Below the pieces are notes generated by a model. That model saw only the letters and a list, made by a program, of their open reading frames with translations, made no database searches and was not told where the DNA came from. DNA of 64,000 bases from Zhengitettix transpicula (taxonomy: Eukaryota; Arthropoda; Insecta; Orthoptera; Tetrigidae), in the NCBI GenBank assembly GCA_037074705.1, contig CM073593.1, positions 109,011,483-109,075,482 of the forward strand. The letters are read 5' to 3'. Position 1 is the stretch's first letter. Every line of letters starts with the position of its first letter. The position numbers and the translations under genes are program-made. Shown in pieces: positions 49,701-60,200 of this stretch.

Positions 49701-52700
49701 TAATAATAATAGTGTTTATTTCCATAATTTGCAACAGTACAAAATTGGGAATACTCAATCATATAATGGAAATACAATATATAATTAAATTAAATAGAAG
49801 TTATATTTTAATATAACATTATTAAACATTATGTTTACACATTTTATAAAGATACAATATATTTTCTTTTAGAGCAGCTTTTTAAACTAGATATATTTTT
49901 TAGTTCTACTGCAAATAACTTATTCTCTACTTTCTTTATATATTGAGGGAGCTTATTAAATGGTATTGTTCCAATTCTCTGTGCCACTTTTATTTCCCTT
50001 ATCGATACCAGCTATTTCATTTTGTCTGCATACTTTATTTTCATTTCTTTTCACCAACATAATTTTTTTGTACACATGCACAGTCAGTATGGAATTTGAT
50101 ATAAAGGCTTTCTCACAAGATTCTGCTCTTTTTTTAGTCCCATTATGTATCTGATGACTCTTTTTTTGTATTAAAAGCAAATGTTTTTCATGTTTTTTTT
50201 CTGAAGTATCATTCCACATTTCAATGACGTTGATGTGGGAAATACCAAGTCCTAGTATAAGTTCACTAAAAAATGTAGATCATATGAGTTTCTATTAATC
50301 TTTTTTGCATAAGTAGTCTGTGCGTTCATCACCAAGTTAGTTTACAGTCTTCCACTTTATTGCACCATATAACAGTTTCCCTATCCGTATCCAGAGTCCA
50401 TCTGTTAAATATATGTTAATTTTTTTCAGATTTTCTTGTAGTATAAAGTATTCTAAGGTTTACATTGTGTTACATATGTTTATTTTTATCAGAAGCCCAA
50501 TTTATGGTTGTAGTGTCATCAGGATATGATATAATTGTACCTTTGGTAGAGTCTAGTTCAGGAATGTCGTTAACATAAATTATAAATAATAAATGGACCC
50601 AGTATTGAACCCTGTGGTAGTCCCCTTTTGTATCATCACTTGGAATCATTTTGATTCCTACTAATTTTTCGACTTTATCAGCCATTTTATTATTTCCAGT
50701 TGGTGCGGCGTTGCCAGAGTTTTTTGTTTTAAAAAAGTTGTATTATTATGCATTAATCTGCTGTTTTATTTAGACCATTCACGATCCCTGACTTCAACTT
50801 TTCCAGGGTTACTGACTGGCATTAAATGCGCTCGGAACCTTGAGAAAGTTAAGGATAGTGGCCTCCGGGGTAATTTGAACTTTAAATCTAACAACGTCGA
50901 GGGTGACGCTATCAGTTTTATCGACCCCCTGGGAAAAAAACTGTTTTGTTAGACGCTAGTATTCGTGGATTTCTTACCTTTTAAAAGTGTATCTACCCCT
51001 GTCAAGCCCTGCTCCTAAGGGTGATTGACGTGTGTCTCGCTCCCTCCCCCCACAGAGTTTGTTCCCGGGTCGACTGGAACGTGTGTACTAATTTAGGTTG
51101 AAATTTCTATGGAGAACCTAGAGACACACAAGCGTTTTTATTTATTAGTTAGCTTACAGTCTTATATTATTATTTACTTTTGACTGAGCGCCTCTCATGT
51201 GCAGGGTATTGAGAACCAATTCGTAAATGACCTGCGCGTGTTTTACGGTCCCCACGTGCGGTCTTGGTTATTGTGATCTCCAAGTACTGCTATGAAAATA
51301 AACGGTCGTGTGGAGACTTTATGGAGCTGACCTTTCTCCATCAGTCTCTCGACGCTCAGCAAACTCTGTTCTTACAGCCAAAGTCTTGTGTTTCCTTGCA
51401 CAACGTTACAATGACTAAGAGAATGACGTCTCCTTCTTGACCCACGGTTCAAGTAAGGCGAACTCCCTATTTTGTTACTTGTATAACTAAATTGATGTCC
51501 TTATAAGATGTAATTAGTATATTTTTATGGCGTTTCCCGTGAATTATGCAGGATCATTCTCTTAGTCACCGTAACTTTGCCCTAGTTCTTCACTGATCTC
51601 AAACACGACACGCTGAGGGATGTTGGGCCGTGCAGCGGAGACTAGTAAGTAGCAGTTTTATGAAAATAAAGAGCAAACTCTTTCCAGGACGGATTCACCG
51701 TCCAGCAAACGTCTTGGGTGGGTTTTAATTATCATCGACCTTTGATTGGTCTTAATAAATCTCAGATACATCTCCATGTCTACAAAGTCTGGTTGAAATT
51801 GCTCAACGCGTATGAATTTCTTTATGCGTAATGGACACACAAACACGCACGCATCCATTTTTATTTCGAAAACAAGCATATACAATGATTAAAATAAAAA
51901 ATTTTATTTGTTTGTTTTTGTAGTGTTAAACTTTATACCTGAAGAAACGTATTATAATTTTCTATAAATAAATATCTTCCTTCCGACTTCAAATTGGCTG
52001 GTGTTTATTCATCAATAAACTTACATTGTGAAATGAGAAACCAATTCTTTTTGTCTTTGAAAATACAATTATTAGTTAAATGACTATCAGGGCTCTAAGT
52101 CACTACACTGATTAGGTTGAGTACTGCGCAGTAGCACCGATGACGTTACTGCGCATCCAGTATAGTCAGTGTAGTGACTGTCGCGTGTCTTCAGGACGAG
52201 TATTTAGTCCTTAGAAACATATCATTTTAAATTATAGTCATAGGAAATAAAACTGAATTGATTTTTTTCTTTTGTGTATGTGAAAGTAAAGCTCGTTCTT
52301 GGGTATATTAAAGGTTAAAGAAATCCGTTAGGGATGCGGGTTCTTTTAGAGAGCGTTTACTTCGCCCTTGGTTGTGAAAGTAGGTGAAGATTCGCTCACG
52401 ACAGTGGTTTAAAATTATAACTGGACGTAAAAATAGATACGGCGGAGGGATCTTCCCCTCTCTCTGTGAGTGGCGATATTGCCCACATAGTTGCAGATAG
52501 TGTGTGTGCGCGCGGAGTTCCTCCACCCGGAGTGACTATAAATACGACAGGTTCCTCCACCCGGAGAGAGAGAGAGAGAGAGAGTCAGGCGGGCGATACA
52601 GCTGGGACGCACAATCATTTACTTCTACAGTCAACATGTGAGATAAAGCAAGTTCCGTGACCATTGCTTTAGCTGCAGCTTTAAATTAAGGTGGATGAAG

Positions 52701-54406
52701 AAATGGTTCAAATAAAAAGAAATTAATACACAATGAAAATGTGTTAGGGGGAACTAAGAATGAACGGGACAGTGTGTGATGGATTCTGGATTAGAAATAT
52801 TTTCTCCCGGGTCAGTGGAGAATTTAAACACGTTTCCATTTATATATATTGTAATGATTAGCCTTTATTACTAAATATAAAAAAAACTTTATTACATGAA
52901 AATACAAAAATACATTAAAAAAATATTATTAAGCTCCAGAAGATATACATTGGTCCGCAAAAAAATTAACATTAGCTCCGGCTTGGTTATAAAAATCCTC
53001 CTCCTCAACAGGGTAATGTGGGCGGCTCCGTAGCTATTCACGAACAGAGCCTATTTCCGTACTGTGTAAAAAATTCAAAATTCAACTTCTGAAGGCACTT
53101 TACAGAAATGGTGATGCTTACTTTAACTTGTGGCGTCAGCCGACTTGCAGTGGATCACTGGTCTTGTAGTAAGCAGCACATCTTCTTCGGCCTCCCCGCG
53201 ATGGACGTCTCTCCAAAACCTTTGTTGCTTTCCGCTCGCCAAATTTTTCACCCTCTCGCCTCTCTCACTCCACTTTTCGTCCTCTCTCTGTCGGTCTGCC
53301 TGCGTCTGTCTACTTTCACCCAGGTTTGGAGTATATATTCGCACTCCGGCCCCCCAAACGATGCAAAAAAAAGGGACGCGTACCCGCGGCTTCTTTTGGC
53401 CTCTCGGGCAGGCACACGTGCACGTTTAATGTATTCCTTCTCAGGCCTGCGGACACAAGGGCGGCCACTTAAGGTTGTTATTCACTACAATATATATATT
53501 GTAATGATTTTCACTATTAAAGTGATAAAATGACAGTTAACCCCCGTTGAGGTGGCAATTTGTGGTAGTCACTAGTGAATTAAAGGTTAAATCGCCACGT
53601 TAATGCATCAATTTAAATATTAATATTAGAGGATGATTTAATAATAATCAAGATTTTTTTTAGTAATAAACAAACAAAATTAATTTTATTAATGCACCAA
53701 TAATTAAATTTACAAAAGTTATCAAAGAAATTTTACAACAGTTATCACGTAATTAACTTTTAATTTTATATTATTAATTACTATTTTAAAATCAAAATTT
53801 AATCTTTCTCAGGGTCTTTACTGGGGGCCTTTAATAAAGAAAAATATTAGTTAACAATTAAATTATTATGAAGCTATTGTGGGCCTACTTCATCAATGTA
53901 TTATTTACAATGCAAACAAATGTTAACTTTAAATTCTAAACGACACTCGAAATCTGAAGATAATTACCTTTACTTAATAGTTTACAAATATGAATTCAGT
54001 GAAGTTGTAACTTACAGTTTCTGGTAATCAGGGCAAGTTGGCTCGTTCATTCACTTACACACTTTATAAGAGGCCATTGCAATTACTTGGTCTCCCAATA
54101 TCGAAACAATGGTCTAATGTGAGAATAGCACTCAAAATGTTTATCGATTAATATTTGGATATTTCTCTCGCAGGCTGCAACTTGTAACAAAACTGTTGTA
54201 ACTGTTCTACTACCGGTATCTGGACTCTTTCTGAATATGCTACTCTTCATCCGACCGTCCACAGCTATGACAACTGCTACATTTCTACGAAGACCTTGCG
54301 TCCATCCCAAACCTGTGGCATTATTGTCCATTCTTGTGTGTGTTCTGCCGCTAACAATTCCAGTCCAAATTTTTGTTTATTAATTACTAATTTTCTTTTA
54401 ATTACT

Positions 54407-54456
<50 letters not shown>

Positions 54457-55853
54457 ACTTTACTTTACAATTTAAACCAAGTCAATTAAATTTTGCAATG
54501 ATAAAACTGGAATTTAATCATTGTAAAATATTTATTAAAAACAGGAAATTGATTTTACATGAGTTTACATAAAGTTTCGTCCATGGCGACTTATTTAAAT
54601 GACATTCTTATTCTTATTTAAAATGCGGTATCAAAATTTACAATAAAAGTTTATTCAGATTAAATTACAAAATGTTATACTTTAAACTGTTCACCCCAAA
54701 ATACAAACAAAATTAAATAAAATTTGATGGTACCAAAAGCTTCACAATTAAATTTATACTGTTGCAGGTAATTTATTCCTTAATTTTTCTTTACTTACAT
54801 AAGATTTAGAGATTGTTAACACAAAGTGAAGAACAGGAATTAATTTAGAAGTGAGTAGACGTTTCGGTCAAGTGTCTCCATCGTTGTCAATACTGCAGAC
54901 AGACTCAAGTGATGTGGCCAAAGTCACAGATAATATGAATGACAAACATCATAAATATTGTTTAAATTAAATGTGTCCTGTTTTTACATTTAAACAGAAT
55001 TTGTTGGACTTGATATGGAGCCTTTATATATATATATATATATATATAAATTAACTTTCTTATATGAAACAATGTAAACAGTTTGTTAAATCAAACAATC
55101 TTTGTTAACTAAATTTAAGGAAAATAAAACTATTGTAAAATTTCCACATTACAAACATTGTCAGTCATTCCCTTCAATGTTGGCAGTACTGACTCTTATT
55201 CTAAATGAGGAAGTATTAAATATAATAAAAGGTTAATCTGAGTAATGAAATAAAGTCCAAAACTTTTTCTTTAAATTAAAATCAAGACAGTTGTCATATA
55301 AACAGATTTTATGATGGTTTATTAAATAATAATCTTTAATTTTTATCTTTGATTCTTTATTATTTTTTGTAACTGGCTACATCACTTCAGATTGACAAAG
55401 ATCACAACAGTTGATTGAAACGTCAACTGGGGTTTAACTTGTATTGTTCAAAAATGATTTTCTGTTATTACACAGGGGGGGGGGGGTCGTTAATTTCTTT
55501 AAATCTTCTGCAGGTACAGAAAAATCAGGAATAACAGTAAACATGTCTGCTGCTATTGTGAATTATAATTACTAATTTGGGCCCCAAGTCTGACGGTGAG
55601 TTGTTGTGTGTTTCAGGAGGTGGACGAGGAGAACATCGAGGACGTTCCTCCGCAGCCGACGGCGGGCGCCGCCAGCAAATCTGAACTCGACCTCAACTCG
55701 AAATTTGAAGAGTTCTGGAGGGCGGGCAGGGAGAAGGCCAAAGAGAAGAAGAAATCCAAAGACAAGAAGAAGATCTCGACGCAGTCGTCGACGCTGACGG
55801 CGGACGGGATCGAAGGCAACAAGAACCAGAGTCAGCAACGCCCGTCCATCTGA
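46639..55853 (+). CDS. Unidentified spliced gene, last two recognisable coding exons (46639-46764 and 55617-55853)
   Basis: The two exons join in phase 0 (aag|gtcagt ... tttcag|gag), giving at least 120 aa ending in TGA at 55851-55853. The first encodes 42 residues, Arg-rich then RTQPVTFAEIK. The second begins EVDEENIEDVPP, continues with LNSKFEEFWRAGREKAKEKK and a Lys-rich stretch, and ends QQRPSI. The Lys/Glu part should form a charged helix, and no catalytic domain or membrane segment is visible. ATG 46639 directly follows an acceptor-like tgtgcag. The frame upstream stays open for 27 codons to a TGA, so this may be an internal exon whose upstream partners lie elsewhere or were missed. The exons are GC-rich at third positions, unlike PGAP2 and the INTS12-like gene. 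I do not recognise the family. Confidence 0.6.
46905..47525 (+). repeat. Family H repeat, copy in the intron
   Basis: Starts aggtgcccggcgttgcccgg. It contains repeated units ending actccaatctcggttg and finishes near ggaacatgcacacacac. The inner part (47053-47310) is nearly identical to 48470-48730. Confidence 0.65.
47526..48464. other. Intron sequence between family H copies
   Basis: No exon seen. A single arm with ctgatgaagtctcc ... ggaagaaacgttttg lies at 47588-47625. The block gatgttgggccatgcagcag (47859) recurs as gatgttgggccgtgcagcgg at about 51618, another dispersed sequence. Confidence 0.4.
48465..48900 (+). repeat. Family H repeat, second intron copy
   Basis: Repeats 47053-47525 with few changes (caaagaactcctagagaaat, gctggggaccgttaaacggc, ctaagggtgctcctttccca). 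It lacks the segment holding gcccggcgttgcccggg. The offset is about 1.4 kb in the same orientation. Confidence 0.7.
49024..49242. repeat. Fold-back repeat, family B, copy 4
   Basis: The left arm (attaataataaggaagatagcc ... gtttctgggacc) and right arm (gatcccggaaattttgtg ... gactacctttcttatta) are inverted, with tcaactgac at the apex. Confidence 0.8.
49272..49565. repeat. Fold-back repeat, family A, second two-armed copy
   Basis: The left arm contains caacgtttcgatatcttctt then caggtattttcctaaagaga. The right arm contains ttaggaaaatacccaaagaa, an A-rich decayed GAAA site, and aaggtcatcggttgt. Its motif is more decayed than at 27.2 kb. Confidence 0.7.
49695..50700 (-). mobile_element. Decayed CR1/Jockey-type LINE with RT motif and 3' end
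   Basis: On the minus strand, 50685-50470 encodes HLLFIIYVNDIPELDSTKG, then ISYPDDTTT, the RT catalytic region. The normal YADD box is YPDD here. The bases just before would read as LPQGSILGP in another frame, so there is a one-base frameshift before LLFIIYVND. Further on, the minus frame at 50219-49956 and beyond reads QKKSHQIHNGTKKRAESCEK, then NNTIPFNKLPQYIKKVENKL, the usual C-terminal region. The 3' end is (TTA)n near 49697-49711. The element is dead and 5'-truncated. Confidence 0.75.
50701..51130 (+). repeat. Probable diverged family H repeat
   Basis: gttggtgcggcgttgccagag at the start, and gtgtgtactaatttaggttg then aaatttc with acacacaagcg at the end, resemble the ends of 46905-47525. 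The middle is poorly matched. Confidence 0.4.
51131..52097. other. Intron sequence, no exon seen
   Basis: The second copy of the gatgttgggcc-tgcagc-gagact block lies near 51618. A single fold-back arm (cctgaagaaacgt ... aaattggctggtgtttatt) lies at about 51940-52010 and resembles the family F arm near 38610. Confidence 0.4.
52098..52179. repeat. Short inverted repeat
   Basis: agtcactacactga (52098-52111) is exactly inverted as tcagtgtagtgact (52166-52179). The inner segments tactgcgcag and tactgcgcat are direct-repeat-like. It is an 82-bp MITE-sized hairpin. Confidence 0.8.
52841..53509. repeat. GC-rich block bounded by a 19-bp direct repeat
   Basis: tatatatattgtaatgatt occurs at 52841-52859 and again at 53491-53509, exactly 650 bp apart. 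It encloses sequence that is GC- and CT-rich in its second half. This could be an insertion with a long target duplication or a partial LTR-like structure. The 141-codon frame inside (53108-53533) is low-complexity Leu/Ser and is not called. Confidence 0.4.
53510..55616. other. Intron sequence with simple repeats
   Basis: Mostly AT-rich, with (TA)n at about 54412-54453 and (AT)n at about 55027-55049, and a G10 run at 55478-55487. Possible fold-back arms (agacgtttcggtcaag near 54849, gattgaaacgtcaac near 55415) lie in opposite orientation about 570 bp apart. No exon seen. Confidence 0.4.
55617..55853 (+). CDS. Unidentified gene, terminal coding exon
   Basis: Acceptor gtgtttcag|gaggtg. 78 codons plus a TGA stop. 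The high Lys/Glu/Ser content and GC-rich codons set it apart from the AT-rich surroundings. The complementary frames are shadows. Confidence 0.65.
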   Translation, partial: EVDEENIEDVPPQPTAGAASKSELDLNSKFEEFWRAGREKAKEKKKSKDKKKISTQSSTLTADGIEGNKNQSQQRPSI

Positions 55854-56345
55854 AGCCCACTCAGGACCAAGGATCAACAGCGTTTCTCAGGAAAATTCCT
55901 CGCAATCTCTTTGGAAGCGTCACCACAGAATGGAGGGGAACCGAGTAATCATGAACTAGTATTTTTTTTTTCCAGACATCGAGACAATGTAAAGAAGACG
56001 ATGATGAAAAGAGAGAGAGAGAAAGGCTTTCTACGAATCGAGTCGAATAAACGAGTCGCAATGAAAATTCATTTACGTTGTGAGAGTTACAGTAATGCAT
56101 CCGTCACACACACGATGAGGGCATTATGGTCAGGAAACATAAAAGCCAAAAAAAAAGGAACACTTGTAAATGTGATACTGATTAAGGGGTTACAGTTATA
56201 TGGAGAAGATGAACATGTGTCTGTGCCTAACGACGACTAACTGTCAACGTCTTTGTAAATCGATTTGTGTCTTAACTGACTTTACATACATTTATATATA
56301 TATACTGGATAATTTGTAAATAAACAAGTTATAATTTATTTATAT
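55854..56345 (+). terminator. 3'UTR and poly(A) signal of the unidentified gene
   Basis: AATAAA at 56319-56324 lies about 470 bp after the stop codon and is followed by T-rich sequence. The 109-codon frame at 55911-56240 falls inside this region, lacks an early ATG and is taken as chance. Confidence 0.5.
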
Positions 56346-56653
56346 CTTCCTTTTTCTGATTCGGATTGATTCCCTAAAATGGAACTTGACCTGGATTTGA
56401 GGTTAAATGACGTTGAACGTACATCAGGTATCCCATCGTGTGTGCTAGAGAATGTCACAGTAACACTTTCCTTACCCCTGTCCTGAGGAAACCAACACTG
56501 ATCAAGAACGATTCTAAGTTGTCTCTCAACATTGTATGTGGTGACTGCTTTTCTGTTGTTCAAGGAAGGTGAGTAACAACCAATCATTGCAACAGTCTCA
56601 ATGTTGTCACAGAACAAGGCAAGTATCTCAACAAGATGGCTGACACCTTCCAT
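56336..56653 (-). CDS. Uncharacterised minus-strand ORF, 105 aa
   Basis: It starts at ATG 56653 and runs MEGVSHLVEILALFCDNIET ... YSPSLNNRKAV ... RQLRIVLDQCWFPQDRG ... SFNLKSRSSS to a stop. Composition is balanced rather than AT-driven, which is unusual for this area. I recognise no family. A donor-like gg|gtaagg sits within the frame after CWFPQDR, so it could be an exon, a fragment of an unidentified element, or chance. It runs tail to tail with the 3'UTR of the previous gene. Confidence 0.25.
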   Translation of the reverse strand: MEGVSHLVEILALFCDNIETVAMIGCYSPSLNNRKAVTTYNVERQLRIVLDQCWFPQDRGKESVTVTFSSTHDGIPDVRSTSFNLKSRSSSILGNQSESEKGRYK

Positions 56654-57291
56654 TGTGCACTCCTACACACCCTCTCAAAACTACCAATAACGTTCAAAAC
56701 TGAAAATCACGATGAGTTTGAAACAAATGGCACACCCTGAACACTTGCAGTCAGTCTCCTAAAGTAAGTACCCTGCATAATGTAGCCTCTATAACTATTA
56801 GTCAATTAATTCTTTTTTCTTCAATTAGTCTATTTTATAAACTTATTAAAAAATATGTTTCTATTACTTTTTAGTTTTCCGCAGAGATCATGACGTCACC
56901 GTCATATTAAGATCCAGAACACTATTCCCTTATAAATATCTACCCAATATCTTAATAACATTAACATTCCTCGTAGCAAATAGTATGTAGAATTATATCT
57001 AAACAAAGTTTTTCGACGACTTCATTGATTTTTAAATTTTGGTGAAAAAAGTTTAAAATACGAGGAATTAAAATATATTTTCTTGATTAAACAAAGCCAT
57101 TAATTCACTTAATATGTTAATTTCATCAAAAACTAATAAAATACATTAAATTTAACATTTAAGAAAAAAACATAAAATGACAAAGAACACGATTTTCGAC
57201 GTTTACGAAAGTTTTTACTAAAAAATAATGAACTCTTTTTTAAAAATTTCCTTAACCAAAAAACAACGATCATTTAAAATAGAATTTGAAA
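56654..57291. other. AT-rich spacer between last gene and satellite
   Basis: No gene. One TGACGTCA at 56891-56898. From about 57170 on, very degenerate satellite-like words appear (acataaaatgacaaagaac, ttttttaaaaattt). Confidence 0.5.
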
Positions 57292-60200
57292 TAACATACA
57301 AGACAATTTCCTTACGCTTTTTTAATATTCTTTAAACAAAAAACAGCATTTTTATAGAGAAATTCGAAAAACATACAAGACTATCCCCTTACGCTTTTTT
57401 TAAAGTAGTTTTAAACAAAAACACAGCTTATTTAAAAGGGAAATTAGTATAAACATACAGGACTATCCCCTTACGCTTTTTTCAAACTTTCTTTAAACAA
57501 AAAGACACAGTTCTTTTAAAAGAGAAATTTCATATAAACATACAAGACTATTATCCCCTTACGCTTTTTTTAAAATTGCTTTAAACAAAAAAACAACGTA
57601 TTTCAAAGGGATATTGGGATAAACATACAAGACTAGCCCCTTACGCTTTTTTCAAACTTTCTTTAAACAAAAAGACAGAGTTTTTTAAAAGAGAAATTCG
57701 TATAAACATACAAGACTATCCCTTTACGCTTTTTTCAAACTTTCTTTAAACAAAAAGACAGAGTTCTTTTAAAAGAGAAATTCGTAAAAACATACAAGAC
57801 TATCCCCTTACGCTTTTTTCAAACTTTCTTTAAACAAAAAAACAGAGTTCTTTTAAAAGAGAAATTTCATATAAACATACAAGACTATCCCCTTACGCTT
57901 TTTTTAAAATTGCTTTAAACAAAAAAACAACGTATTTTAAAAGGAAATTGAAATAAACATACAAGATTATCCCCTTACGCTTTTTTGAAACTTTCTTTAA
58001 ACAAAAAGACAGAGTTCTTTTAAAAGAGAAATTCGTATAAACATACAAGACTATCCCCTTACGCTTTTTTTAAACTTGCTTTAAACAAAAAAACATCGTA
58101 TTTTAAAAGGAAATTGAAATAAACATACAAGACTATCCCCTTACGCTTTTTTTAAACTTGCTTTAAACAAAAAGACAGAGTTGTTTTAAAAGAGAAATTC
58201 GTAAAAACATACAAGACTATCCTCTTACGCTTTTTTTAAAATTGCATTAAACAAAAAAACAACGTTTTTTAAAGGAAAATTGGGATAAACATACAAGACT
58301 ATCATCTTACGCTTTTTTCAAACTTTCTTTAAACAAAAAGACAGAGTTCTTTTAAAAGAGAAATTTCATATAAACATACAAGACTATTATCCCCTTACGC
58401 TTTTTTTAAAATTGCTTTAAACAAAAAAACAACGTATTTCAAAGGGATATTGGGATAAACATACAAGACTATCCCCTTACGCTTTTTTCAAACTTTCTTT
58501 AAACAAAAAGACAGAGTTTTTTAAAAGAGAAATTCGTATAAACATACAAGACTATCCCTTTACGCTTTTTTCAAACTTTCTTTAAACAAAAAGACAGAGT
58601 TCTTTTAAAAGAGAAATTCGTAAAAACATACAAGACTATCCTATTACGCTTTTTTTAAACTTGCTTTAAACAAAAAAACATCGTATTTTAAAAGGAAATT
58701 GAAATAAACATACAAGACTATCCCCTTACGCTTTTTTCAAACTTTCTTTAAACAAAAAGACAGAGTTCTTTTAAAAGAGAAATTCGTAAAAACATACAAG
58801 ACTATCCCCTTACGCTTTTTTCAAACTTTCTTTAAACAAAAAAACAGAGTTCTTTTAAAAGAGAAATTTCATATAAACATACAAGACTATCCCCTTACGC
58901 TTTTTTTAAAATTGCTTTAAACAAAAAAACAACGTATTTTAAAAGGAAATTGAAATAAACATACAAGACTATCCCCTTACGCTTTTTTCAAACTTTCTTT
59001 AAACAAAAAGACAGAGTTCTTTTAAAAGAGAAATTCGTATAAACTTACAAGACTATCCTATTACGCTTTTTTTAAACTTGCTTTAAACAAAAAAACATCG
59101 TATTTTAAAAGGAAATTGAAATAAACATACAAGACTATCCCCTTACGCTTTTTTGAAACTTTCTTTAAACAAAAAGACAGAGTTCTTTTAAAAGAGAAAT
59201 TCGTATAAACATACAAGACTATCCCCTTACGGTTTTTTAAAACTTTCTTTAAACAAAAGGCTGAGTTCTTTTAAAAGAGAAATTCGTATAAACATACAAG
59301 ACTATCCCCTTACGCTTTTTTTCAAATTGCATTAAACAAAGAAACAACGTATTTTAAAGGGAAATTGGGATAAACATACAAGACTATCCTCTTACGCTTT
59401 TTTCAAACTTTCTTTAAACAAAAAGACAGAGTTCTTTTAAAAGAGAAATTCGTATAAACATACAAGACTATCCCCTTACGCTTTTTTTAAAATTGCTTTA
59501 AACAAAAAAACAACGTATTTTAAAAGGAAATTGAAATAAACATACAAGATTATCCCCTTACGCTTTTTTTAAACTTGCTTTAAACAAAAAGACAGAGTTG
59601 TTTTAAAAGAGAAATTCGTATAAACATACAAGACTATCCCCTTACGCTTTTTTTAAAATTGCTTTAAACAAAAAAACTACGTATTTTAAAGGGAAATTGG
59701 GATAAACATACAAGACTATCCCCTTACGCTTTTTTCAAACTTTCTTTAAACAAAAAGACAGAGTTGTTTTAAAAGAGAAATTCGTAAAAACATACAAGAC
59801 TATCCCCTTACGCTTTTTTCAAACTTTCTTTTAACAAAAAGACAGAGTTCTTTTAAAAGCGAAATTCGTAAAAACATACAAGACTATCCCCTTACGCTTT
59901 TTTCAAACTTTCTTTAAACAAAAAGACAGAGTTCTTTTAAAAGAGAAATTCGTACAAACATACAAGACCTTACGCTTTTTTCAAACTTTCTTTTAAACAA
60001 AAAGACAGAGTTATTTTAAAAGAGAAATTCGTACAAACATACAAGACCTTACGCTTTTTTCAAACTTTCTTTTAAACAAAAAGACAGAGTTATTTTAAAA
60101 GAGAAATTCGTATAAACATACAAGACTATCCCCTTACGCTTTTTTCAAACTTTCTTTAAACAAAAAGACAGAGTTCTTTTAAAGGAGAAATTCGTATAAA

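Noticed and set aside
53108..53533. 141-codon frame
   Set aside because: Low-complexity Leu/Ser/Phe from CT-rich DNA, overlapping other frames; inside a direct-repeat-bounded block.
55572..55877. 101-codon minus-strand frame
   Set aside because: Complement of the GC-rich coding exon at 55617-55853.
55911..56240. 109-codon frame after the unidentified gene
   Set aside because: Lies in the 3'UTR between the stop codon and the poly(A) signal; opens with TTG.
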